The notes below the pieces were generated by a model. The model worked only from the letters and a program-made list of their open reading frames with translations, searched no databases and was not told the DNA's origin. Position numbers and translations under genes: made by a program. From contig JARIHA010000168.1 of NCBI GenBank assembly GCA_029288475.1, positions 1-54,391 on the forward strand: a stretch of 54,391 nucleotides of DNA. The letters are read 5' to 3'. Shown piece by piece: positions 33,288-41,458 of the stretch. This stretch comes from Candidatus Tayloriibacteriota bacterium (GTDB lineage: Bacteria > Patescibacteriota > Minisyncoccia > Phycocordibacterales > JARIHA01). Numbering within the stretch: the first letter of the stretch is position 1; each line of letters opens with the position of its first letter.

Positions 33288-34796
33288 CTATAATTTAAGA
33301 TTAATATCTTTCCCCGTTAAAGATTTAAAATTATTATTTATATTTTCTAGCATTTCATTTACGACAGCTTCAATAATTCCCTCGTACATATTTGGTATGA
33401 AGCTAAAAATAGTATATCTTCCGCCCGTCTGACTTATAGGATAAATTCCTCTATCCTTAGCCCCAACATCTTGATGTGCTAATGCCTTATTTACATATTC
33501 AATTATTTTATTATGATTAGGTAACCACTGATCATAATGAGTTTTTAATAAAGCACTAAGGTCGATTGCTCTACTTTGCTGTTTTTTAGCCCATGTAGCA
33601 TTTTGAAATAGTGACCTATATAAAATACTAGCGTACCCATGTGAAATCTGGTTAACAAGTCCAAAATCTAAAGGTGATCTAAAAGTTTTTTTATTCAAAC
33701 TTTTAGATATAAAAGCGACTTCATTTATCAGCTGATTTGGAATTTCTAAAACCTTTTTTAAATATAAAACTCTTTCATAGAGTAAAACTAGTGCATTTTC
33801 ATCTAAATCTTTTAAATTTTTAATAGGGTTCTTCTTTTTGTTTGACATGAATGTTTTAAGGACTTTTTTGTATACGCTGCAAAAGGATTGATACGATTTG
33901 ATTATTTTGTCTTTCTCGGTTTTGTCACTCAGCTCACTGTCTGAGAGCAATGCGCGGGATCCAATAACAATTACGCCATCTCCGGCCGATCCAACAGATT
34001 TCGCAAACGAATGCGACGCATTTCCGTGACTCAAGTAGACTTGGATTTTTGAGCTTTTGGCATGGAGTGATGAAATTATCAACGCAGGGCCAGGAGCGGT
34101 GCCCCAAATGACGATCGCGTTTACATCGTTTGGAATACTGTTTACGATGGGCTCGGCATCGGTGATGTTTTTTGAATAACTTCGGTCAAATGTAACCGTA
34201 ATTTGCGGCGAATTTGTATCGGCTTCTCGAAATGCCTCGGCTCCGCTCTTGCCGTATCCGTCATCTGAAAACAGCAAGGCAATTTTTGCACCCTCTTGGC
34301 GCATGCTGATTATTCCGGCAAGCTTTTGCGCGGCCAAGCTGTCATTTTGCGCAAACTTGAACGCCCACGGATTAACTTTTGTCGGATCACTGGGATCTTC
34401 AATTGTCTTTTTGCTCGCCGCAAGTGCGAGTAATGGAATTTGATATTCTTGCGCTTTTTTCGCCAATGGGATTGCTTCACCCGAGGTGCTTGGTCCAATC
34501 ACAGCCACGACATTGGAATTGTTTTTGAATTCCTCCAAGAATTGTTGGGCGATGTCTGGTTTTCCCCCGGAATCCCTGATGAGCAATATCACTTTTCCCT
34601 TCGAGTAGGCGTCCTGCGAAATGAGCGCCTCTAAAACTTTTGCCTCTGGCTCACCGATATAGTTTGCTGGGCCGGTCTTGGAGAGAATGACACCAATTGT
34701 GATCTCATGGGAGGTTTTGCGATTTGCAACAAAGAATACGACGATTCCAATCGCAATCAAAGACATCACCAGCTTTGGAAGAGTTCTTTTTTGCAT
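33288..34796 (-). CDS. Periplasmic-binding-protein-like (ABC substrate-binding, LivJ type)
   Basis: A 502-aa protein with an N-terminal signal/anchor (residues 8-25) and a type I periplasmic-binding fold (EITIGVILSKTGPANYIGE, VVAVIGPSTSGEAIPLA, KIALLFSDDGYGKSGAEAF). It lacks adjacent permease or ATPase genes, so it is an orphan receptor. Residues ~295-500 are a helical extension not typical of LivJ and are encoded by much more AT-rich DNA than the N-terminal half, which suggests a mosaic gene. Confidence 0.8.
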   Translation of the reverse strand: MQKRTLPKLVMSLIAIGIVVFFVANRKTSHEITIGVILSKTGPANYIGEPEAKVLEALISQDAYSKGKVILLIRDSGGKPDIAQQFLEEFKNNSNVVAVIGPSTSGEAIPLAKKAQEYQIPLLALAASKKTIEDPSDPTKVNPWAFKFAQNDSLAAQKLAGIISMRQEGAKIALLFSDDGYGKSGAEAFREADTNSPQITVTFDRSYSKNITDAEPIVNSIPNDVNAIVIWGTAPGPALIISSLHAKSSKIQVYLSHGNASHSFAKSVGSAGDGVIVIGSRALLSDSELSDKTEKDKIIKSYQSFCSVYKKVLKTFMSNKKKNPIKNLKDLDENALVLLYERVLYLKKVLEIPNQLINEVAFISKSLNKKTFRSPLDFGLVNQISHGYASILYRSLFQNATWAKKQQSRAIDLSALLKTHYDQWLPNHNKIIEYVNKALAHQDVGAKDRGIYPISQTGGRYTIFSFIPNMYEGIIEAVVNEMLENINNNFKSLTGKDINLKL

Positions 34797-35554
34797 ACAA
34801 TTTTAGTTTTTAGATAATCAACCAAATAAAATTCACACGCCGATTTTTGGACATTCCTTACCTGAGCCCGAGCCTCGGCGTAACTCTCCACATCTTTGGC
34901 GCACTTGTCAAACGCTTTTAAGTGTGACCCTTTTGGCCATTGCCTCCTCGGTTTAGCGAACCTCTTTCAGGTCTGGCTTGCAAGAGGGCGACGTGGCCCC
35001 TTTTGATTGCGGCGACATTTTGGGGCGTTGAGTCCATTCGCGACAGAATCATAACGCGGGACATCGCTCGCGCTGCTTACGCATTTGGTTCCGATAGTCG
35101 ATGGCAAATGGTGTTTGATGTCGATAGAACCTTTAGTGCGGTAGGAACTTTAATTCTGAACCCGTTTTTTTATTAAAAAACGGCTCTTCAGGAATTTTCT
35201 CGGGATATTTCATTCAACAAAACAAGCGCCAAGTTCGCCCACCGCAGCTACCATCGACGTAATGATTGTGGTACAACCCGAGCCTCGGGATGGCCGGCCA
35301 TTCCCTCCCTCTCCCGTCTCAAGGCGCTACCGCGCCGTTGGATTCACCAAGACCAGCGAGCGGCGGAGAAGGTCTGGTGCTCCATAGCGCGCGTCGCCGC
35401 CAGTCGCCACGCGTAACGAACTCGCTTGGCCTTGGTGAATAGGCGCACCCAACGCCTACGATGTCCAATGAAAACTCCCAGATGATCCCGGAACAACGAA
35501 AAAAACAGCCTGCACTGGAAGGTGCAGGACTGTTGCGGTTGCGGAGGCGATATC
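34797..35554. other. Gene-poor GC-rich stretch with relics
   Basis: No gene I can support. It contains a ccgtttttt/aaaaaacgg hairpin (35162-35183), a repeated 12-mer cccgagcctcgg (34867-34878 and 35277-35288) and a ttcaccaag/cttggtgaa inverted repeat near 35343-35440. Short ORFs on both strands lack family resemblance. Base composition differs from the AT-rich DNA to the left. Confidence 0.5.
35499..35532 (-). terminator. Terminator of the secreted-protein gene
   Basis: cctgcac (35509-35515) pairs with gtgcagg (35522-35528), extended by CAG/CTG across a bulge, then seven T on the minus strand. It is about 25 nt past the stop at 35555. Confidence 0.82.
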
Positions 35555-36031
35555 TTATTGCCTCGCTCGTCGTTGAAAGTAGAGGAAGATTCCATCGTGG
35601 TGTTTTAGAGCGGCAGCGTTTACAGACGGCGGCACCTCTAACGGAAACTGTCCATGAACCTCTGTGGCGGTCAAATCTGCTACACACTCAAGGTCTGGTC
35701 GCGCCACTGTTTTGAACCACAGACACGCGCGCCCGAGATCGTAATCTTTGTAAGGGAAGTAATACCACCCATGGCCGTGGTTGATGATGGGATGATGCGG
35801 CGACTTGTCCAACAAGTCTAACGTGCCGGCTTTGAGGACGGGCATGTATGTCGCGTTTCCTGGATTTACATCTGCGGAACTGATTTTAGTTGAGTCTCCG
35901 GGATTGACAATTCCCGGCCGCGTCGGTGTGTCTAAAATAGTTGTGTCGGCGTATTGGGTAATTACTGGCAGACACGAGATTAGTATGATGGAGGCAATGC
36001 CTGCACCCAACTTTAGTGAAGGGCGTTTCAT
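35555..36031 (-). CDS. Hypothetical secreted protein
   Basis: 158 aa from the ATG at 36031; the frame opens upstream only by a TTG. The N-terminus is signal-peptide-like (MKRPSLKLGAGIASIILISCLPVI, with a possible lipobox-like LISC). It is followed by a small domain with HGHGWYYFPYKDYDLGRACLWFKT and two further Cys. Family unknown. Its own terminator follows; a long hairpin lies in its 5' region. Confidence 0.6.
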   Translation of the reverse strand: MKRPSLKLGAGIASIILISCLPVITQYADTTILDTPTRPGIVNPGDSTKISSADVNPGNATYMPVLKAGTLDLLDKSPHHPIINHGHGWYYFPYKDYDLGRACLWFKTVARPDLECVADLTATEVHGQFPLEVPPSVNAAALKHHDGIFLYFQRRARQ

Positions 36032-36074
36032 AATGGTATGGCTTCTTGTCCTCGACAATCATCTTACAGGGACG

Positions 36075-36127
36075 ATTTGTCGGGGCTTTCAATGTATTTA
36101 TCAAATACACTAAAAGCCTCGACAAAT
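36075..36127. repeat. 25-bp imperfect inverted repeat
   Basis: Arms 36075-36099 and 36103-36127 with 3 mismatches around a 3-nt loop. A related word (cctcgacaa) also occurs at 36049-36057. Upstream of the secreted-protein gene, so it could be a 5' UTR hairpin, a terminator of an upstream unit or a mobile hairpin. The rest of 36128-36459 shows no gene. Confidence 0.65.
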
Positions 36128-36459
36128 AATTGTGCCACATGGGAGGATGTAAGAATGGAATGAACTTGGCTCTAATGGGAAGTATATAACAAGTAATGTA
36201 ATATGTCAATATGTTATCCGGAGTTGGAACAATTTCCAATAATTGTATGTTGCTTGTATTATTCTGAATGCTGAATCTATTTGATGTAGCCTTCAGAAGT
36301 TTATCGAGGATGCCGGGATGTGTTTTAGGCTATCGACCTTTTTGTTAATGATTGCTCACGCACGTCTGGATGCTTTATTGTGTCTCACATTGCCCTAACA
36401 GTCTGTTGAATTATCCCCCGGCAATTTGAATATTTAGTTGACTGCGATGTCTGACTTGT

Positions 36460-36648
36460 ATGTTCTCCGCGAAAAAGAAAGTGGCTCAGGCCGAATTCTG
36501 GATTGCTGCCGATCATATAGTCACGTCCGCCAAGAGTGGGTTCTATGCCAAGCTGGATGAGACCTTGGAGAGCTTTGGGTTTGCCGCCAAGGTGCGCGAA
36601 CTCTGCGCTCCGGCCTACGACAAGAGCGGGCACCGCGCTGTTCATTGA
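36460..36648 (+). pseudogene. Transposase N-terminal fragment
   Basis: 62 aa resembling the start of an IS1182-like transposase: AKSGFYAKLDETLESFGFAAKV...LCAPAYDKSG, where the family would continue GRGGRPGIDP. Here the frame goes to HRAVH and stops. Only the N-terminus is left; no intact IS ends were found. Confidence 0.65.
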
Positions 36649-36739
36649 CATCTAAATTAGAATCAAAAATGGGGCATTCGACAGGTTCGCGGAATCGTGA
36701 TAGTAAATTATTGTGGCTCAAGCTTTTGTGAGGGCCACT

Positions 36740-36848
36740 ATCGCTCTCGGGTCACACCGGGAGCGCGGATTGAAACGGAGAGGATTCTAGCGCGATCCAG
36801 CAGCGTGTTTAATCGCTCTCGGGTCACACCGGGAGCGCGGATTGAAAC
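36740..36848 (+). CRISPR. Two-repeat CRISPR remnant, type I-C-like
   Basis: Two identical 37-nt repeats (36740-36776 and 36812-36848) separated by a 35-nt spacer (36777-36811). The repeat begins atcgctctcggg, has an inner hairpin (ctcgggtcacaccgggag) and ends gcggattgaaac, the hallmark of type I-C-like repeats. No cas genes are in the window. A weak third copy (atcgctc + atgaaac, 36884-36897) follows exactly 35 nt later, but that stretch also reads as recombinase, so it may be chance. Confidence 0.8.
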
Positions 36849-37472
36849 ATACTGCTTGATGTCTTCAGCGACGAATTTAGCGCATCGCTCATGAAACTTC
36901 GCGAACTTCATAAGGTGGAAAGTTCCTCGCAGGACGACATCAATCGTTCCAACCACCGGGCCTACGAGGCGTGCGTCGCCAGGCTGGACCGGCTTGTGCG
37001 GTTCAAGACCTCGCCGGATAACTCCGACGGCAGCCTGCTCTCGAATGAGGAATACGCGCGCGAACGCTCCGCGCTTCTCAAGGAGAAGGCCGGTTTGGAG
37101 GAACTCACCCGGGATAGCGGCAAGCGCGAAGAGCAGTGTTTGGACTTGTCGGAGAGGGTCTTTGAATTCGCCTGTGGCATTCGGGAACGCTTTGCCAAAG
37201 GGGACTTCCAAAGAAAAAAGGAGATTTTGTGGATGGTTGGATCGAACCTCCGGCTAATCGACAAAAAATTGAGGATTGAAGCCAAAAAACCCTTCGTAAT
37301 CCTGGGATCGTTGTTACCGCATGTGGCGAATGAAACCGGGCCAATCGAACCTCCGATTATGCCGATGCCACCAAGGCAAAAGGAGGCGGTTGCCTCCCTT
37401 TGCACAAGCCTGCTGGGGGAAAGGGACTCGAACCCCTATACTATGCGCCAAAGGCATATGTCCTACCATTAG
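36849..37472 (+). pseudogene. Serine recombinase C-terminal fragment
   Basis: An open frame from right after the second CRISPR repeat. It reads DEFSASLMKLRELHK and then RAYEACVARLDRLV, SDGSLLSNEEYARERSALLKEKAGLEEL, FAKGDFQRKKEIL and GSNLRLIDKKLRIEAKKPF. This is the coiled-coil/C-terminal region of large serine recombinases common in CPR. The catalytic resolvase domain and most of the recombinase domain are missing, so it cannot act. Its last codons lie inside the tRNA-Gln sequence (antisense), as is typical of an integrase at its att site. Confidence 0.8.
37412..37430 (-). other. Proposed attachment core in tRNA-Gln
   Basis: The 3' T-arm/acceptor segment of the tRNA, copied at 32241-32259 (18/19) and partly at 31143-31162. 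Because a recombinase relic abuts it, it is the probable integration site. Confidence 0.5.
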
Positions 37473-37483
37473 ACGATCCCCCA
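37413..37483 (-). tRNA. tRNA-Gln(UUG)
   Basis: 71-nt cloverleaf. Acceptor TGGGGGA/TCCCCCA, D arm with GTCT...GGAC, anticodon stem TATGC/GCATA with loop CTTTGGC (anticodon TTG at 37449-37451), and T loop TTCGAGT. Discriminator G; the CCA end is not encoded. It lies about 40 nt downstream of dnaX on the same strand. Confidence 0.95.
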
Positions 37484-37523
37484 ATGAGTTTTATCATACT
37501 ACTATAGTATGGGATTTCTGCAA

Positions 37524-38588
37524 TTACTGTTTTGCGAGGAGTTTGATTGCGGCTAGTTCGAGCGGCAGTTCGGGGAGATGGGCGTTGGTGATGTGGTCAT
37601 ATGCGGTGAGGAGCTCGAGGAGGGTCTTTGAGCTGATGGTGAGCTTTTCCTTGTCGGCGAGGGTTTTGAGGAAGGTATAGTCTGCTTCGCTTACTTCTTC
37701 CTTGATGGTGGGTGCGAGCTCTTTTGCGTAGCGAAGGAGGAGGAGGAAACGGACCTTGTGGAGGATGAGCTTGAGGTAGGTCTTCATGTCTACGTTTTGT
37801 GCCCTGGCGACGTGGATGGTCTTGAGGGCTGTGGAGAGGCAGTCTTCCCCACCGGCTTCGAGGGCTTGGATGAATTGGTTGACGAGGCTTGCGCGGGGTG
37901 CGCCGGTGATGACCTCTACTTCTTCGACGCTGATCTTTTTGTTTTTTTCGGTGGTGCCTGACGAGCTTAATACTTTCTGGAGGACGCCGAGAGTGTCTCT
38001 ATATGATCCGTCGCCAAGGAGCGCGATGAGCTCTGCTGATGCTGGCTCAAGGGTGAATCCTTCTTCCTTTGCTACTCGCAGAACTACTTTCTTGAGGACG
38101 TCGGCATTGGGCTTCTTGAACACAAAGGTCTGACAGCGGGAAACGACGGTCTCAGGCAGTTTGTCTATCTCCGTGGTGGCAAGGATGAAGACGGCATGCT
38201 GTGGGGGTTCTTCGAGGGTCTTCAAGAGTGCGTTGAATGCTTCCTTGGTGAGCATATGCACCTCGTCGACAATATATACTTTGTAAGGTGATTCGAACGG
38301 CAAGGTATTGACGGACTCTTTGAGCTCGCGCACATCGTCGATACCGCGATTGGAAGCGGCGTCGATCTCATAGAGGTCGTTTGCACTGCAGCCGATCTCT
38401 GCGGCAAAGATGCGGGCAACACTGGTCTTGCCGGTGCCTCGCGAACCTGAGAAGAGATAGGCATGAGAAATAGTGCCGAGCTTGATGGCTCCTTCGAGCA
38501 CCTTGATGATCTGCTCCTGATCGAGCACGTCGGCAAACTTCTTTGGACGGTACTTTCGATAGAGGGCTACTTCTGGTTGATTGGCCAT
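37524..38588 (-). CDS. dnaX: DNA polymerase III subunit gamma (short DnaX)
   Basis: A 354-aa clamp-loader ATPase: KYRPKKFADVLDQEQI, Walker A GSRGTGKT (48-55), YIVDEVHML (106-113) and sensor SRC (150-152). It loads the sliding clamp. It is only gamma-length: no tau extension. The four-Cys zinc module between Walker A and B in most bacterial DnaX is absent (one Cys, C67). Start taken as ATG at 38588, 6 nt after a TATACT box. Confidence 0.92.
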   Translation of the reverse strand: MANQPEVALYRKYRPKKFADVLDQEQIIKVLEGAIKLGTISHAYLFSGSRGTGKTSVARIFAAEIGCSANDLYEIDAASNRGIDDVRELKESVNTLPFESPYKVYIVDEVHMLTKEAFNALLKTLEEPPQHAVFILATTEIDKLPETVVSRCQTFVFKKPNADVLKKVVLRVAKEEGFTLEPASAELIALLGDGSYRDTLGVLQKVLSSSGTTEKNKKISVEEVEVITGAPRASLVNQFIQALEAGGEDCLSTALKTIHVARAQNVDMKTYLKLILHKVRFLLLLRYAKELAPTIKEEVSEADYTFLKTLADKEKLTISSKTLLELLTAYDHITNAHLPELPLELAAIKLLAKQ

Positions 38589-38615
38589 GTGCAAAGTATA
38601 GCAAACTTTTTTAAA

Positions 38616-38648
38616 ACAAAGAAAAAACGCAACGGCTCCTATGAGCGC
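38616..38648 (-). terminator. Terminator upstream of dnaX
   Basis: A 7-bp stem acgcaac/gttgcgt with an inner 13-nt region containing ggctc/gagc, followed on the minus strand by a run of six T. It would end transcripts of the 93-aa gene before dnaX. Confidence 0.7.
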
Positions 38649-38687
38649 GTTGCGTGGTGAAAATGAAACAGAATGAACTGCGAAGGG

Positions 38688-38969
38688 CTAGGCTGGGCGG
38701 GCCCCCAAGAATTCCTCGGCGCTCGGGCTTCGTACATTCCTGTAGTCCAAGAATTCGTGCTCCCTGGCCAAGGCTTCAACAAACTCCTCACGTTCGGTGT
38801 AGCGAGGAATTTGACAGAATCTGGTCCAAAAGGAAGGGTTCACAATTTCCCTATTTTCCAAAAATTCCCTGGCACCCCGGCTGCTCAGCCTGAGTGCGAT
38901 AAGTATTCTCCTGACCGCTCCCAAGGGTCTTTGTTTTGCATGGCGAGGTTCACGCTTATACTTTGGCAT
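38688..38969 (-). CDS. Hypothetical small basic protein
   Basis: A 93-aa Arg-rich protein (MPKYKREPRHAKQ..., LIALRLSSRGAREFLENREIV) with no known family. Support comes from context: it is followed by a terminator on its own strand and preceded by a promoter-like pair (TTGCAT 39040-39045, 16 nt, TATGAT 39018-39023), giving a ~40-nt leader. An overlapping plus-strand ORF is less likely. Confidence 0.45.
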   Translation of the reverse strand: MPKYKREPRHAKQRPLGAVRRILIALRLSSRGAREFLENREIVNPSFWTRFCQIPRYTEREEFVEALAREHEFLDYRNVRSPSAEEFLGARPA

Positions 38970-39051
38970 AATGTGTTGGGTTCGTTGACTGTTCTGACGT
39001 TTAAGGACTCTTTCGACATCATAGAACTTCTATATTTTTATGCAAGGGAAA

Positions 39052-39092
39052 AGGCGGGGCGCTTCGGCAAAAATGCCAAAACGTGCCCGCCT
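39052..39092. terminator. Strong GC-rich hairpin, possible terminator after the MFS gene
   Basis: 18-nt arms (39052-39069 region with 39075-39092) form an imperfect stem around a short AT loop, located ~110 nt past the efflux gene stop. It has no clear T run, so the terminator role is uncertain. Confidence 0.4.
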
Positions 39093-39200
39093 CTGTTCCC
39101 CACTGCCTAAGATGAAAAATCGTAACGGAAAGTGTGGGGAATAAATTTCCTAAAATTATCCTGCGTAAAGTAGATCTATTGTTGAGCTTATGCAACCCTC

Positions 39201-40682
39201 CTACTCAACATGCACGTGAATATCGGTGCGCTCGTGTTCTACGCGAATGAAATATGAAAGAAAAGCACCGATCAAAAGAACAACTGCGGAATAAATATAC
39301 ACAGTACCGTAAGCGGAAACCTGCGCCTTAAGAATAATGAGGGCGATAAATTCTTTGGTAGCTGTAGCGGTATGACTAAAAAGCTGGCTGTTCTTAGAGA
39401 TAGCTAAAATATTGCTTCCCACTTTATTATCCAAAATAGTAGCGAAGATGGCGACACCGAATGCTCCGGCCATGTTGCGGGCAAGAGCAAGAATTGATGA
39501 GGCGACACCAATCTCTTCGGTAGGCACTACTGACGCAATGATGCCGGTTCGCTGCGGCATACCAAGTCCCATACCAAAGGCCATGACCATGAGCGGCAGA
39601 ATGATGCCGAGCGCCGTCGAGCGTGGATCAAGATAGGAAAAGAGATAGAGTCCGAGTGCCGCCACCAAGGTACTGGTCATGATCACCCACCGCGGCTGTA
39701 CCTTTCCTATGAGCATTCCTCCTATCGGCGAAGAAGCCACGAAGGCAAGGGCCATCGGGATGAACAGGTATCCGGCGGTCGTCGCATCATATCCCAAGAA
39801 AGTCTGGGCAAAAACGGGTACCAGGAAGACGCTTCCCATCAAAGCCATGAAGATAGCAAAGTTGTTGAGTAAGGTAAAAACGAAAGCTGAATTTTTGAAA
39901 AACTTGAAGTCGACGATCGGCTCAGGATGATTGAGTTCGATCCGGGCAAAGAGAAGGCCAAAAAATAGAGCGGCAAAGTAGCAGATCAAGCTGGCTGAAG
40001 AAAGCCATCCCCAGCTCAAGCCCTGATCGAGCACCAGCACGATGGCAGAAAGTGATATACCGAGCGTAATAGCTCCCCACCAGTCGAAAATGACCGTCTT
40101 TCGATCAGAAACTGACTCTTTGATATAACGAAGGGCCATAAGTAATCCGACGATTCCGATCGGCAAGTTTACCAAGAAGACTGAACGCCATCCCAAATGG
40201 TCGATCAACGGGCCTCCGATCAGCGGACCGAATACCGAAGCGGCGGCAAAGGAGGTAGACCAGATTCCCAATGCCTGGCCGCGCTCTTTTCCAGCCGGAA
40301 AGGTAACCGTAAGAATGGCCATAGCTGTCGGGTAGTCAGCCGATCCTGCAATAGCCTGAATGACGCGGAAAATGATCATTGAGCTCAGGTTCCATGAAAG
40401 TCCCGCGAGCACTGAACCGATTATAAAGATAGTAAAACCCAGAATGTACACTTTCTTTCTTCCTATCGTATCTCCGAGCTTTCCCCAAATTGGCACGAAA
40501 ATAGCATTGGCCAAGATGTAAGCCGTAGCGATCCATCCCGCCGCTGAGACGGAGATGTGGAAGTCCTGGATGATCTTTGGCAGGGCGAGGTTGACGATCG
40601 TCTGATCGATTCGTCCCAAGAAGGTGCCGACGATTACCGTGATCAATACCAGCCAGCGCAAATTGTTAGGTTCTTTTTCCAT
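39201..40682 (-). CDS. DHA2-family MFS multidrug exporter (EmrB-like)
   Basis: A 493-aa protein with about 14 membrane helices: GTFLGRIDQTIVNLALPKII near the N-terminus, GKLGDTIGRKKVYI (motif A), GPLIGGPLIDHLGWRSVFLVNLPIG. This is the EmrB/QacA type (DHA2), a proton-driven drug exporter. Two HlyD-type adaptors are encoded directly upstream on the same strand, which fits an EmrAB-like assembly in an atypical (outer-membrane-free) envelope. Confidence 0.9.
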   Translation of the reverse strand: MEKEPNNLRWLVLITVIVGTFLGRIDQTIVNLALPKIIQDFHISVSAAGWIATAYILANAIFVPIWGKLGDTIGRKKVYILGFTIFIIGSVLAGLSWNLSSMIIFRVIQAIAGSADYPTAMAILTVTFPAGKERGQALGIWSTSFAAASVFGPLIGGPLIDHLGWRSVFLVNLPIGIVGLLMALRYIKESVSDRKTVIFDWWGAITLGISLSAIVLVLDQGLSWGWLSSASLICYFAALFFGLLFARIELNHPEPIVDFKFFKNSAFVFTLLNNFAIFMALMGSVFLVPVFAQTFLGYDATTAGYLFIPMALAFVASSPIGGMLIGKVQPRWVIMTSTLVAALGLYLFSYLDPRSTALGIILPLMVMAFGMGLGMPQRTGIIASVVPTEEIGVASSILALARNMAGAFGVAIFATILDNKVGSNILAISKNSQLFSHTATATKEFIALIILKAQVSAYGTVYIYSAVVLLIGAFLSYFIRVEHERTDIHVHVE

Positions 40683-40732
40683 AGTGCCAATGCTTCGATG
40701 CAGTTACGCAGAGCGAAGCTCTGCGTTTGATG

Positions 40733-41434
40733 TTATTTGAAGATCCAGATGCGGGCAGACATGCCATTGAGCAATTCTGGAGCAAGGTCAGGGTTGAAAC
40801 GAACCTTAATGTCGAAAGTTTTTTCTTGACGCTGATCAGAAATACTGAAGACTACGTCTGCATCATGAGAAGTAGGAGTAATTTCATCCACAACACCTGC
40901 ATATTTCTTTCCGCCAAATGCATCTGCGGTAAAGACTGCGGTTTGTCCGACACGAATATCACTCAATCCCTTGTCTTCTTCTATCTGTCCAACTACGCGG
41001 AGCTGAGTTGGGTCAATCATCGTTACTACCGCTTCACCAGGATTGGCAATTTTACCAATCGTATTTTCTACGCCGATCACTTTGCCGTCTACCTTTGCCT
41101 TGATAAGCTCGTTGCCTACGCGCGCAACAGTCTCTGATGCCTTTACCGTATCCCCTTCCTTCACATCTATTTCTTCAAGAACTCCGGGTGACTGAGGGCC
41201 AAGAGCAATGCTCGGTGCTTGAATAGCTGATTTCTCAATGTAAATTTTTGTAGAAGAGTTGATATAGAAAAGAATACTGAAAACTACGATACCAGCGAGT
41301 ACTGCAAGAGAAAGCATGGTCACCCATGGATTACCGGTCAATCGTTCTCGAATGCTCTTTTTTGGTTTTGCCTGTTCTACCGGTTTGGTATTTTGTGGCG
41401 GCATATTTTGTTGTGAGTTTTGTTTATTTTCCAT
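40733..41434 (-). CDS. HlyD-family adaptor protein
   Basis: A 233-aa membrane-fusion-type protein: one N-terminal membrane helix (~38-58), a biotinyl/lipoyl-like domain (GVLEEIDVKEGDTVKASETVARV) and a beta-barrel domain (LRVVGQIEEDKGLSDIRVGQTAVF). It lacks the long coiled-coil hairpin of EmrA or HlyD. A Pro/Gln-rich cytoplasmic start precedes the helix. Likely partner of the exporter at 39201. Confidence 0.85.
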   Translation of the reverse strand: MENKQNSQQNMPPQNTKPVEQAKPKKSIRERLTGNPWVTMLSLAVLAGIVVFSILFYINSSTKIYIEKSAIQAPSIALGPQSPGVLEEIDVKEGDTVKASETVARVGNELIKAKVDGKVIGVENTIGKIANPGEAVVTMIDPTQLRVVGQIEEDKGLSDIRVGQTAVFTADAFGGKKYAGVVDEITPTSHDADVVFSISDQRQEKTFDIKVRFNPDLAPELLNGMSARIWIFK

Positions 41435-41458
41435 TATATTTCAGATTATTCTTTAGGG

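Noticed and set aside
34940..35176. 78-aa plus-strand ORF
   Set aside because: Starts only with TTG, has no SD or -10 box at the right place and no family resemblance.
36385..36651. 88-aa minus-strand ORF
   Set aside because: It is the antisense of the transposase fragment.
36884..36897. Third CRISPR repeat
   Set aside because: Only 13-14 nt match with the middle missing, and the sequence reads in frame as recombinase; kept as a finding, not as a repeat.
36738..37211. 157-aa minus-strand ORF across the CRISPR repeats
   Set aside because: Its repeated VSIRAPGVTRER is simply the translated CRISPR repeat, a common false ORF.
38673..39110. 145-aa plus-strand ORF opposite the 93-aa gene
   Set aside because: It spans a strong hairpin and a promoter of the other strand, and the terminator nearby fits the minus-strand gene.
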